Assembly: GCA_913044255.1 (NCBI GenBank)
Contig: CAJWOI010000123.1
Span: forward strand, 1-7,643
DNA length: 7,643 nucleotides
Direction: 5' to 3'
From: an uncultured Alphaproteobacteria bacterium
GTDB lineage: Bacteria; Pseudomonadota; Alphaproteobacteria; UBA7887
Made by a program: the position numbers and the translations under genes. Numbering within the stretch: the first letter of the stretch is position 1; each line of letters opens with the position of its first letter. This document shows positions 1 to 7,243 of this stretch, in pieces. Under the pieces are notes generated by a model. The model searched no databases. It had not been told where the DNA came from and was given only the letters and a program-made list of their open reading frames with translations.

Positions 1-797
1 TTGAACAATGGATGCACAATCCTTATGAAGTTTATGCCCGCGACATCCTAAGGCTTCGACCGCTCCGTCCCGTCAACGCTCCACACGACGCAGCAGATTA
101 TGGTAATACCATCCACGCCATACTTGATCGTTTCGTACAGGAATATCCGAGCAAATTTCCTGACGAGGCATTAGATCACCTACTTTCTATAGGCATGGAT
201 TATTTTAGTTCCAATCCCGCAAAGCCTAGCGTGCAAATTTTCTGGTGGTCCCGATTTGAACGTATGGCCAACTGGTTCATCGGACTGGAAAGAGCCAGAA
301 GAACCGAAATTGTCGAGTCATTGGCGGAACAGACGGGCAGTTTGAAAATTGATGCTCCCGGCGGCACTTTTACGCTGACCGCCAAAGCAGATCGTATCGA
401 CCGATACGGCGATGGCACACTCGACATTATCGACTATAAAACTGGCCTACTTCCAAGCAGAGCAAAAGTCTCTTCGGGTGAGGCACCACAGTTGCCGCTC
501 GAGGCAGCAATCGCAAACAGAGGTGGCTTTAAGAACTTAGTTGGCGGTCCATCGCGAGCTTTGGTATACGTCCGGCTCAGCGGAGGAGAGCCGGCAGGCG
601 AGACGTGGGTCATGGACCAAGATGTCTCCACTCTGTCGGAAGAGGCGCTATCTGGGGTGAAGTCACTGGTGGCCGCGTTCGACAACCACTCTACTCCGTA
701 TTGCGCAACACCAATTGCCGATCAGACCATGCGGCACAGTGCATACCGGCATCTCGCGAGGGTTTTAGAATGGTCTTCGGGCGGTGATGAACAATGA
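1..797 (+). CDS. addB: AddB, double-strand break repair nuclease subunit (C-terminal part, 5' end outside window)
   Basis: About 264 C-terminal residues of a protein that is usually near 1000 residues. The frame is already open at base 3 and reads EQWMHNPYEVYAR, a conserved AddB block, so the ATG at 12 is internal and not the start. The segment is the RecB-like PDDEXK nuclease domain. Numbering from base 3, it shows His38 in GNTIHAIL, Asp130 in ADRID, Asp144 and Lys146 in DIIDYKTG, and Gln163 in QLPLEA, which together form a complete metal-dependent active site. The tail HLARVLEW is typical of alphaproteobacterial AddB. Only one cysteine is visible, so the C-terminal iron-sulfur cysteine cluster known from Bacillus AddB is absent from this part. 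AddB pairs with AddA in the cytoplasm to unwind and resect DNA ends for RecA. The stop codon overlaps the addA start (ATGA), indicating translational coupling. Confidence 0.95.
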   Translation, partial: EQWMHNPYEVYARDILRLRPLRPVNAPHDAADYGNTIHAILDRFVQEYPSKFPDEALDHLLSIGMDYFSSNPAKPSVQIFWWSRFERMANWFIGLERARRTEIVESLAEQTGSLKIDAPGGTFTLTAKADRIDRYGDGTLDIIDYKTGLLPSRAKVSSGEAPQLPLEAAIANRGGFKNLVGGPSRALVYVRLSGGEPAGETWVMDQDVSTLSEEALSGVKSLVAAFDNHSTPYCATPIADQTMRHSAYRHLARVLEWSSGGDEQ

Positions 798-3553
798 CTC
801 TTGCATCCGCCGTCACAAAAACAAAAAACCGCCAGCGACTAGCCTCTGATCCCAGTACGTCGGCTTGGGTATCAGCTTCAGCTGGCACCGGGAAGACAAA
901 GGCTTTGACCGATAGAACCTTGCGCTTGCTGCTGGGCGGCACTCCCCCACAGCAAATACTGTGCTTAACGTTCACACGCACAGCCGCCACCGAGATGGCA
1001 AACCGCCTGAACCAACGCCTAGTCTCATGGGCCATAGTCAACGAAGAACAGCTGGCCCACGATCTGAAAGAGCTAACCGGAGTAAGCGCTGATAAACCCA
1101 CACAGGCACGAGCAAGATGCCTACTCGCCCGGGTCTTGGATGCCCCTGGAGGCATGCGAATACAAACTATTCATTCTTTTTGCGAAACCTTACTAGGTCG
1201 ATTTCCTTTAGAAGCTAATATCACCCCGCATTTTTCCGTCATAGATGAACAAACTGCCGCCGTGTTGTTAGAAACCACAATCGATGAATTGCTTAGCAAT
1301 TTTCGAACTAACGATGACCTGAATTTTACAAAGGCGCTAGAAGTCGTTGCGTTCCACACACAAGACATGGGATTCCGCGCCCTCATTGCAGAACTGACTG
1401 CCGACCGAACACGAATCGCAAATTTATTAACTGATGGCGGGCTGCAGGGTGCGGCACGTCACATTCGATCCACTTTATCCTTAACCGAAGCCGATACACC
1501 ACAAAGCATTCTAGCCTCCGCCTGCGCCAGTGACGCCTTTGACTCCAAAGGACTGAGTAAGGCGGCTGCATTAATGGCTAAAGGGGCCAAGACAGATATT
1601 AATCGCGCAGTAGGTATTAAAACATGGATCTCCAAAAGCCCAACAGATCGTATCTTGAGTTTCAGCGCGTACAGCCGCGCCTTTCTTACCATAGGTAATG
1701 CCCCTTTAGCTCGCCTGGTCACCAAATCAGTCTTAACCAATGCCTTTCCTACTGCACAAATCCTGCAATTGGAGCAAAACCGGCTTAAATTAATTAGAGA
1801 TAAGCATAAGAAAGCTCTTCTTTCTGAATCTAGCATTAGCTTACTTACGGTTGGTGATGCCCTCATTAAGGCATATCAAAATGCAAAAGAATCACGTAAT
1901 TTTCTTGACTACGATGATCTGATTATAAAGACCCGGGACATGCTGCGCCAACCCGGTGCGGCTGCTTGGGTTTTGTATAAATTGGATGGTGGGATCGACC
2001 ATGTCTTGATCGACGAAGCACAAGACACGAATCCCGATCAATGGCAAATTATCCAATCTTTGACGGAAGAATTCTTCGCTGGCGCTGGCGCGCGCGCGCA
2101 GAACCGAACAGTCTTCGCCGTCGGAGATACCAAGCAATCTATTTACAGTTTCCAACGCGCTGACCCCGATGCTTTCAACCAAATGCAAGAATATTTTAGT
2201 GACCGAGTTAAACGTTCCCGTTCGGAATGGAACCACATCAAGCTTGATACCTCTTTTCGATCGAGTGCGGCGATACTAGAGTCAGTGGATCTTGTATTTT
2301 CGCAGCCGTCAGCAAATGACGGCGTGTTAGCACCACAAACGCAAGAAAAACATTATGCGGGTCGGACAGATACTGGGGGGATGGTCGAAATTTGGCCGTT
2401 AATCAAGGAAAGACAAAAATCAAGTGTTAGCCCTTGGATCACGCCAATAACACAAGTTAACATAGAATCTGCCTGCACTATTTTAGCCAATTTAGTAGCA
2501 GAAAAAATTAAGGAATTGTGCTCCGGCAATACTTTATTGTCTCGGGGACGGGTGATTCGCCCCCGAGATATCATGGTTCTCGTCCGGAGACGTAGCGCTT
2601 TTGTCACTGACTTGGTTCGGGCGCTTAAAACATGTCACGTCCCGGTATCGGGCGTAGATCGCCTTGTCCTGACCGAACATATCGCAGTAATGGATTTGAT
2701 TTCGGTTGGTCGTTTCTTACTTATGCCGACCGATGATCTCAGCCTTGCTGAAGTTCTAAAAAGTCCCTTATGTGGGTTTGATGACGACGACTTATTCATG
2801 ATCGCTCACGATCGCCAAGGGTCTCTATGGCAAGCGCTATGTGCCCACGAGGAGCGCAACCCTAAATTTGGCACGGCAAAAAGAATGTTCGAATACTTAC
2901 TTCATGACGCCAAAGAAAAGCCACCATACGAGCTGTATGCAGAACTACTTTCTGGGGGTGGGGGACGCCATGCATTCCAGTCTCGACTTGGCGAAGAAGT
3001 GCTAGATCCATTGGATGAGTTTCTGTCACAGGCTCTATCTTATCAGTCTAGCCATGCGCCGTCGTTGCAAGGGTTTCTTAACTGGATTGAATGTGGGCCC
3101 ATCACAGTACGCCGCGACCTCGAGCAAGGCAGCATAAATGCCGTGCGAATTTTGACAATCCATGGTGCAAAGGGCCTGGAGGCACCCATAGTTTTTTTAC
3201 CGGACACAGTTCAAATCCCAAAGCAAACACCTCGCCTTCTTTGGTCGACTGACCAACAATGCCTGCTCTGGGCGGCACGCAAAGCTTGGCTCGATGAAAT
3301 TGGCGGGGCTTGGAGCAAAGCAGCTGAGGAAAATCGCGATAGAGAATATCGTCGCCTGCTATACGTAGCGATGACCCGTGCTGCGGACCAACTTTACGTA
3401 TGCGGTTGGATCGGGAACAAGCTCCTCGACCGACGGAGCTGGTACAATTTGATCCGTGAAGGCATTAAGAATAATGCTAAACCCGAACCCGATTCCTTTT
3501 TGGCCACACGGAAGATCGCAGTGAACGGGTCGGTACTGCGTTTAAGAGACTAA
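794..3553 (+). CDS. addA: AddA, double-strand break repair helicase subunit lacking the C-terminal nuclease domain
   Basis: A 919-residue UvrD/RecB-type superfamily I helicase, the motor of the AddAB end-processing complex. The motifs are in order: Walker A ASAGTGKT (28-35, Lys34), motif Ia LTFTR (58-62), IHSF (126-129), motif II DEAQ (407-410), motif III GDTKQSIYSF (444-453), motif IV FR (488-489), motif V HGAKGLE (790-796) and motif VI YVAMTR (857-862). The start at 794 places the family's usual N-terminal block (QRLASDP, SAWVSASAGTGKT) at the expected distance from Met1, and the ATGA overlap with addB supports it. The oddity is the end. Alphaproteobacterial AddA is normally about 1150 residues with a PDDEXK nuclease after the helicase. 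Here the frame closes with TAA 57 residues after motif VI, in the linker (SWYNLIREG...), and no DYKT-like nuclease motif follows in any frame before trxA. The gene call is secure. Whether the loss is a lineage trait, a recent deletion or an assembly artefact cannot be told from this window. Confidence 0.95.
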   Translation: MTLASAVTKTKNRQRLASDPSTSAWVSASAGTGKTKALTDRTLRLLLGGTPPQQILCLTFTRTAATEMANRLNQRLVSWAIVNEEQLAHDLKELTGVSADKPTQARARCLLARVLDAPGGMRIQTIHSFCETLLGRFPLEANITPHFSVIDEQTAAVLLETTIDELLSNFRTNDDLNFTKALEVVAFHTQDMGFRALIAELTADRTRIANLLTDGGLQGAARHIRSTLSLTEADTPQSILASACASDAFDSKGLSKAAALMAKGAKTDINRAVGIKTWISKSPTDRILSFSAYSRAFLTIGNAPLARLVTKSVLTNAFPTAQILQLEQNRLKLIRDKHKKALLSESSISLLTVGDALIKAYQNAKESRNFLDYDDLIIKTRDMLRQPGAAAWVLYKLDGGIDHVLIDEAQDTNPDQWQIIQSLTEEFFAGAGARAQNRTVFAVGDTKQSIYSFQRADPDAFNQMQEYFSDRVKRSRSEWNHIKLDTSFRSSAAILESVDLVFSQPSANDGVLAPQTQEKHYAGRTDTGGMVEIWPLIKERQKSSVSPWITPITQVNIESACTILANLVAEKIKELCSGNTLLSRGRVIRPRDIMVLVRRRSAFVTDLVRALKTCHVPVSGVDRLVLTEHIAVMDLISVGRFLLMPTDDLSLAEVLKSPLCGFDDDDLFMIAHDRQGSLWQALCAHEERNPKFGTAKRMFEYLLHDAKEKPPYELYAELLSGGGGRHAFQSRLGEEVLDPLDEFLSQALSYQSSHAPSLQGFLNWIECGPITVRRDLEQGSINAVRILTIHGAKGLEAPIVFLPDTVQIPKQTPRLLWSTDQQCLLWAARKAWLDEIGGAWSKAAEENRDREYRRLLYVAMTRAADQLYVCGWIGNKLLDRRSWYNLIREGIKNNAKPEPDSFLATRKIAVNGSVLRLRD
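2538..2570 (+). repeat. Inverted repeat (stem-loop) inside addA
   Basis: TCTCGGGG at 2540-2547 is perfectly complementary to CCCCGAGA at 2561-2568, and the stem extends by a G-U and a U-A pair to 2538/2570, around a 13-base loop. It lies within the coding stretch for SRGRVIRPRDIMVLV, a conserved segment of AddA, and may simply arise from the paired Arg codons. The fold would be stable in the mRNA. A regulatory role is not shown. Confidence 0.5.
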
Positions 3554-3705
3554 CAGCCGTCCTAGCATCCATCTGCTTAAGAGTTCCATTTTTTTATTAC
3601 GGATTTATGCTACAAAATAACTGCCATGCGGATGCGAACGGATGAATAGGTTATGACCGCGAGAAGTGGCACGAGAAAGAGAATTTTTGTCTGAAAGGGT
3701 GGCTT
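3554..3705 (+). promoter_or_regulatory. addA-trxA intergenic region, possible trxA promoter and leader
   Basis: This is a 152-base AT-rich gap with no convincing gene. It holds a run of seven T at 3589-3595. The preceding stem (AGCA 3564-3567 with TGCT 3574-3577) is too weak and too distant to call a terminator. TGCTACAAA at 3608-3616 resembles an extended -10 element (TGnTAnAAT type), but no good -35 sits at the usual spacing. A good ribosome binding site, GAAAGGGTGG at 3693-3702, lies just before the trxA ATG. The gap size suggests trxA has its own promoter, but the exact element is uncertain. No remnant of an AddA nuclease domain can be read here. Confidence 0.3.
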
Positions 3706-4026
3706 ATGACTCCGACTAAAGTAACTGACTCTTCGTTTCAAGCCGACGTAATTAAAGCCGATAAACCTGTCTTAGTCGATTTCTGGGCAGAGTGGTGCGG
3801 TCCATGCATTCAGATTGCTCCGACACTTGAGGAGCTCGCATCAGAATATAGCGGAAAACTTACGGTTGCTAAAGTCAATATCGACGAAAATCCTGAAACT
3901 CCGACGCTCTACGGCGTGCGCGGTATCCCCACCTTGATCTTATTTAAAAACGGGGAAATCGCAGCAACTAAAGTTGGCGCCACGACTAAAAGTAAATTGG
4001 CCGAATGGATAGACATGTCAATCTAA
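3706..4026 (+). CDS. trxA: Thioredoxin TrxA
   Basis: A full-length 106-residue cytosolic thioredoxin that reduces protein disulfides (for example in ribonucleotide reductase) and is itself recycled by thioredoxin reductase. The active site is WCGPC with Cys31 and Cys34, the buried Asp25 is in VLVDFWAEW, and the cis-proline is Pro75 in RGIPT, all at standard positions. There is no signal peptide, which fits a cytoplasmic protein. The residue after CGPC is Ile35 (CGPCIQIAP), where thioredoxins usually carry Lys or Arg. The start is fixed by a strong ribosome binding site (AAAGGG, 3694-3699) seven or so bases upstream and by the usual family length. It follows addA on the same strand after 152 bases and faces the folC operon tail to tail. 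Confidence 0.97.
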   Translation: MTPTKVTDSSFQADVIKADKPVLVDFWAEWCGPCIQIAPTLEELASEYSGKLTVAKVNIDENPETPTLYGVRGIPTLILFKNGEIAATKVGATTKSKLAEWIDMSI

Positions 4027-4047
4027 GCACACATTAAAACAAGTATC

Positions 4048-4078
4048 GTCGTGATTTGAGAAGTAATAAAATTACGAC
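4048..4078 (+). terminator. Stem-loop downstream of trxA, possible terminator
   Basis: Bases 4048-4057 (GTCGTGATTT) pair with 4069-4078 (AAATTACGAC) in a 10-base-pair stem containing one G-U pair, with an 11-base loop. The stem starts 21 bases after the trxA stop. On the + strand RNA it is uninterrupted; on the - strand the same position becomes a C-A mismatch, so it suits trxA transcription better. No U tract follows, so it is not a textbook intrinsic terminator. It could instead protect the 3' end or work with Rho. Confidence 0.4.
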
Positions 4079-4085
4079 ACCACTC

Positions 4086-4107
4086 AAACCCAAAGGGGGA
4101 ACCCCCA
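4086..4107 (-). terminator. GC hairpin just after the folC stop, possible terminator
   Basis: Read on the - strand, the folC TAG is followed one base later by GGGGGTTCCCCC (4106-4095) and then TTTGGGTTT (4094-4086). A two-base loop is too tight, so the realistic fold is four G-C pairs closing a GTTC tetraloop. A short U-rich stretch interrupted by GGG follows. This resembles a compact intrinsic terminator for the trp-accD-folC operon, though the stem is short and the U tract imperfect. Confidence 0.4.
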
Positions 4108-5442
4108 CTAGACGTGGCGTTTTCTAAGAGACGGTCGCAATTTTCGTTGCAGCCTTCCGTTTAGGGTTTCATTATTCGCCGCAAGAACTTGGCCGGCTAG
4201 GTATAGAGAGCCGCAGATCAGCACGTGCGACTCTGTGGAACTTGCCGCCTTGATAGCAGCTACGATGTTGGGAGCCTGTTCCGCGGTGAATCCCAGGCGG
4301 CGCGCGCGATTGGCCATGTTCGCAGCAGAAATACTGTTGCTCTCTCCAGCAATCGAGATCCCCCAGAAACGCTCCACATACGGTGCAAGCGGAGCAAGAA
4401 ACTCTTCGGGTGACTTGTTGTCTAACATGCCAACTATTAGCCGTAGCGGACGATCCATAAGGTGCTTCCGGACAACGTCAGCCAACGCCGCGCCAGCTGC
4501 CGCATTGTGACCGCCATCAACCCACAATTGAACATCCAACGGTACATTACGTGTCAAGGAACCGCTAGCAAGTAGCTGAAGTCGAGCAGGCCATTCAACC
4601 TGTGTTAGCCCTACACGCAGTGCGGAATCAAGCACCGTAAACTCTGGCATCTGATCGAGGCTTGCGACAGCTATGCCTGCATTATCCCGTTGATGGTTCC
4701 CTACGAGACCAGGAATAGGGAATAAACGCCGAGCTGCGGTAGATTCGAACACAGTACCGAATGCCCGATGCCGAAGTCGCCATTCATAATTTTGGCGCCA
4801 TAGCGGCACGGCGCGTGCGTGCGCTACTCGTGTTATAATCCTCAGTGCAGATTGAGTTTGCGCACCAACAATCGCAGGACAATGAGATTTAAGAATTGCG
4901 GCCTTTTCTGTTGCGATCTGCATAAGTCGACGACCAAGATGGAACTGATGATCGATCGAGATGGGTGTCAATATCGTTAAATAGGGTTGAGTGATAAGGT
5001 TTGTCGCATCAAGCCTTCCCCCGAGCCCTGTCTCTATCAGGACGACATCGGCGGGAACCCGAGCAAAAGCCACGAAAGCCGCAGCAGTGGTCATCTCAAA
5101 AAAGGTGATGGGATTTCCGCGATTTGCACGAATACAATCTTTGAGTAGCTCAGTGAGTTCCTCGTCTGCAATTAACCGACCGCCAAGTCGAATGCGCTCA
5201 TTGAAACGAACAAGATGCGGCGAGGTGTATACATGAACCCGATAGCCTGCAGCCTCCAGAATCGCTCGCAAAAAAGCTATTACCGAGCCCTTTCCATTGG
5301 TACCCGCCACATGCACCACTGGAGGCAAATGCCTGTCAGGCCGTCCGAGCAATGCCAGTAAGCGCGCCATCCGACCCAAACTTAAATCAATAGAAAGAGG
5401 GAAAAGCTCCCTAAGCCGGCCAAGCAAAGTTTCGAGCGCCAA
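4108..5442 (-). CDS. folC: Bifunctional dihydrofolate synthase / folylpolyglutamate synthase FolC
   Basis: A 444-residue Mur-ligase-like enzyme that joins glutamate to dihydropteroate and lengthens the glutamate tail of folates, using ATP in the cytoplasm. Visible motifs are the P-loop HVAGTNGKGS (44-53), SPHLVRFNERI (74-84), ETGLGGRLDATN (137-148), IDHQFHLG (163-170), ATEKAAILK (177-185, where the Lys180 position is carbamylated in known enzymes), NHQRDNAG (249-256), WPARLQ (284-289) and DGGHN (309-313). Length is normal. The start is TTG at 5442. The only other non-ATG option before an in-frame stop at 5469-5467 is a CTG at 5451-5449, and the TTG gives the usual N-terminus of about 20 residues before IDLSLGRM. 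No Shine-Dalgarno sequence is visible. The accD stop lies only five bases upstream, so translation probably depends on coupling to accD. It is the last gene of the operon. Confidence 0.96.
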   Translation of the reverse strand: MALETLLGRLRELFPLSIDLSLGRMARLLALLGRPDRHLPPVVHVAGTNGKGSVIAFLRAILEAAGYRVHVYTSPHLVRFNERIRLGGRLIADEELTELLKDCIRANRGNPITFFEMTTAAAFVAFARVPADVVLIETGLGGRLDATNLITQPYLTILTPISIDHQFHLGRRLMQIATEKAAILKSHCPAIVGAQTQSALRIITRVAHARAVPLWRQNYEWRLRHRAFGTVFESTAARRLFPIPGLVGNHQRDNAGIAVASLDQMPEFTVLDSALRVGLTQVEWPARLQLLASGSLTRNVPLDVQLWVDGGHNAAAGAALADVVRKHLMDRPLRLIVGMLDNKSPEEFLAPLAPYVERFWGISIAGESNSISAANMANRARRLGFTAEQAPNIVAAIKAASSTESHVLICGSLYLAGQVLAANNETLNGRLQRKLRPSLRKRHV

Positions 5443-5447
5443 GAGCG

Positions 5448-6401
5448 TCAGCGTTCTAGAGGAGGGCTATCCCCAGAAAAGGTGTCATTCTCTGATGCCA
5501 ACTCGGGGATATCCACTTCTTGGTCCCCTATGTTAGCAATTTCCGCTGTCGGTCGCTTATCAAGCAATAGACACACCAAGTTAATGAGACAATCCCGCAA
5601 TTTATTTCGACTGACGACCATGTCGATCATTCCGTGCTCAAACAAATATTCGGATTTCTGAAAGCCATCTGGCAAACTTTCATGAATGGTGTCTTCAATC
5701 ACACGGGGGCCTGCAAACCCTACAAGTGCATCTGGTTCCGCCAAGGTTATATCACCAAGCATAGCGAACGAGGCTGTCACGCCCCCGGTAGTTGGGTGCG
5801 TAAGGATGACTATATAGGGCAATCCTGTTTCTCGGACCTCATCAAGTGCCACAATAGTGCGCGGCATCTGCATAAGGCTTAGCACTCCCTCCTGCATACG
5901 AGCCCCGCCTGAGGAAGTAAAAATAAGTAATGGCGCCTTCTGAAGAATTGCCAAGCGAGCAGCGGCAAGAAAACCATCACCAACTGCAACTCCCATTGAA
6001 CCTGCCATAAAATTAAAATCAAGCGCGCATACCACCGTCTGGTAACCACCGATCGCACCATGCACCACAATTACTGCATCGTCTCGACCCGTCTTGTTTT
6101 GAGCTTCCTTCAAACGATCGGCATACCGCCTCCGATCGCGAAATTTGAGCGGATCCACGGGAGCAGCGGGAAGTTCGATAGTCTGATAATTCCCTTCATC
6201 AAACAGCAACGAGAACCGCTCCGACGGCTTAATAGCCATATGGAAGTCGCAATGAGGACAAACCTTCTGACGCTCCGCAAGATCTCGATGGAAAATCATC
6301 TGTTCACAAGACGAGCATTTGACCCAAAGTGCATCTCCAATTTGGGCGCGATTGACGAGTGCTTGAATTTTTGGGCGTACGAAATTGGTTAACCAACTCA
6401 T
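5448..6401 (-). CDS. accD: Acetyl-CoA carboxylase carboxyltransferase subunit beta AccD
   Basis: A 317-residue beta subunit of the carboxyltransferase that moves the carboxyl group from biotin to acetyl-CoA, giving malonyl-CoA for fatty acid synthesis, in complex with AccA. The N-terminus has the C4 zinc ribbon Cys29-x2-Cys32-x15-Cys48-x2-Cys51. The crotonase-type core shows [10 protein letters not shown] (134-143), the oxyanion-hole segment [10 protein letters not shown] (163-172), [13 protein letters not shown] (201-213) and [10 protein letters not shown] (229-238). The C-terminal 25 residues or so are acidic and look poorly conserved. Length is usual for the family. The ATG start overlaps the trpA stop by four bases (ATGA), and folC follows after five bases. 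Linkage of accD with trp and folC genes is common in proteobacteria. accA is not in the window. Confidence 0.97.
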   Translation of the reverse strand: MSWLTNFVRPKIQALVNRAQIGDALWVKCSSCEQMIFHRDLAERQKVCPHCDFHMAIKPSERFSLLFDEGNYQTIELPAAPVDPLKFRDRRRYADRLKEAQNKTGRDDAVIVVHGAIGGYQTVVCALDFNFMAGSMGVAVGDGFLAAARLAILQKAPLLIFTSSGGARMQEGVLSLMQMPRTIVALDEVRETGLPYIVILTHPTTGGVTASFAMLGDITLAEPDALVGFAGPRVIEDTIHESLPDGFQKSEYLFEHGMIDMVVSRNKLRDCLINLVCLLLDKRPTAEIANIGDQEVDIPELASENDTFSGDSPPLER

Positions 6402-7243
6402 GCCAGACCCCGGCTCCGTGCTTGGTGAACACCACTAGCTAGATCACTGGTCAAGGAAAGAACAGCCTTCACGGGATCTCGGCCTTCCGCAATCCCATCC
6501 GTGACCTGATCCACCAGAGCTGATCCAACCACAGCCGCATCCGCGTGACGCGCAATTGCCTCTGCTTGCTCAGGGGTACGAATACCAAACCCAACAGCAA
6601 TCGGGAGGTCTGTATGAGCTCGCAACCGTTTTACTGCTGACGAAACAGAGTCAGCTCCCACCACCCCCACGCCCGTAATACCAGTCATTGATACATAGTA
6701 AAGAAAGCCGCTGGCATTCCTCAGTACTATTGGTAAACGCCCATCGTCTGTCGTAGGTGTTGCCAAACGGATAAAATGAAGGCCAGCTGCCCGAGCAGGA
6801 AGGCATAGTTCATCGTCCTCCTCTGGTGGAAGATCAACAACAATTAATCCATCAACCCCAGCCTCCATGGCATCAACCAAAAACGAATCGACCCCATAAG
6901 AGTAAATCGGATTGTAATACCCCATCAATATAACTGGGGTCTCCTGATCACCATTCCGGAAGCTGCGCACCATATTTAGCGTTCCACCCATAGTTTGACC
7001 AGCAGCTAGGGCTCGCAAGCCAGCCGCTTGAATCGATGGGCCATCAGCCATTGGATCCGTGAATGGCATGCCGAGTTCAATCACGTCCGAGCCAGCACGT
7101 GGAAGACCTTTCATAATCTCAAGAGCTGTCTGCAAATTCGGGTCCCCAGCAGTAATAAATGTCACAAGACCCGCGCGATTCAGCTTCCGCAAACTGTCGA
7201 ATCGCTTTTCAAGTCGTTGGTTCTTTTTGGCCAACGCGATCAC
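6398..7243 (-). CDS. trpA: Tryptophan synthase alpha chain TrpA
   Basis: A 281-residue TIM-barrel subunit that cleaves indole-3-glycerol phosphate to indole and glyceraldehyde 3-phosphate and passes indole through a tunnel to TrpB. The catalytic pair is present: Glu56 in VIELGMPF and Asp67 in ADGPSIQ, spaced by 11 as in E. coli Glu49/Asp60. Phosphate-site and loop motifs are [10 protein letters not shown] (182-191) and VGFGI (217-221). The start is GTG at 7243-7241, overlapping the trpB TGA as GTGA. No closer or better start is visible, and the N-terminal region before [11 protein letters not shown] has normal length. Upstream there is only a weak ribosome binding site (GGGAT), consistent with coupling to trpB. 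No feedback or attenuator element can be seen in the window. Confidence 0.97.
   Translation of the reverse strand: MIALAKKNQRLEKRFDSLRKLNRAGLVTFITAGDPNLQTALEIMKGLPRAGSDVIELGMPFTDPMADGPSIQAAGLRALAAGQTMGGTLNMVRSFRNGDQETPVILMGYYNPIYSYGVDSFLVDAMEAGVDGLIVVDLPPEEDDELCLPARAAGLHFIRLATPTTDDGRLPIVLRNASGFLYYVSMTGITGVGVVGADSVSSAVKRLRAHTDLPIAVGFGIRTPEQAEAIARHADAAVVGSALVDQVTDGIAEGRDPVKAVLSLTSDLASGVHQARSRGLA

Noticed and set aside
12..14. ATG as the start of the first + strand gene
   Set aside because: The frame is open upstream and the residues before it (EQW) belong to the conserved AddB block, so the gene is cut by the window edge.
691..1155. 154-residue open frame antisense to the addB/addA junction
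   Set aside because: It lies opposite two well-conserved coding regions, shows no recognisable domain and has Cys/Arg/Ser-rich composition typical of a shadow frame.
1459..1866. 135-residue open frame antisense to addA
   Set aside because: Shadow of the addA reading frame with no ribosome binding site or family motif that I recognise.
2954..2964. G-quadruplex in addA
   Set aside because: Only two G runs are present; a standard four-run motif is not met.
3551..3553. The addA stop as a read-through or frameshift site leading to a hidden nuclease domain
   Set aside because: All frames after it meet stops quickly and only 152 bases remain before trxA, far too few for the domain.
3564..3595. 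Intrinsic terminator after addA
   Set aside because: The stem is only four base pairs and lies 11 bases from the T run, so it does not make a credible terminator.
3653..3694. 13-codon open frame upstream of trxA ([13 protein letters not shown]), possible leader peptide
   Set aside because: Its only upstream signal is a weak AGG, it has no regulatory codon pattern, and no attenuator stem follows it.
6060..6392. 110-residue open frame antisense to accD
   Set aside because: It lies opposite the AccD zinc ribbon and N-terminal region, and no family is recognisable.
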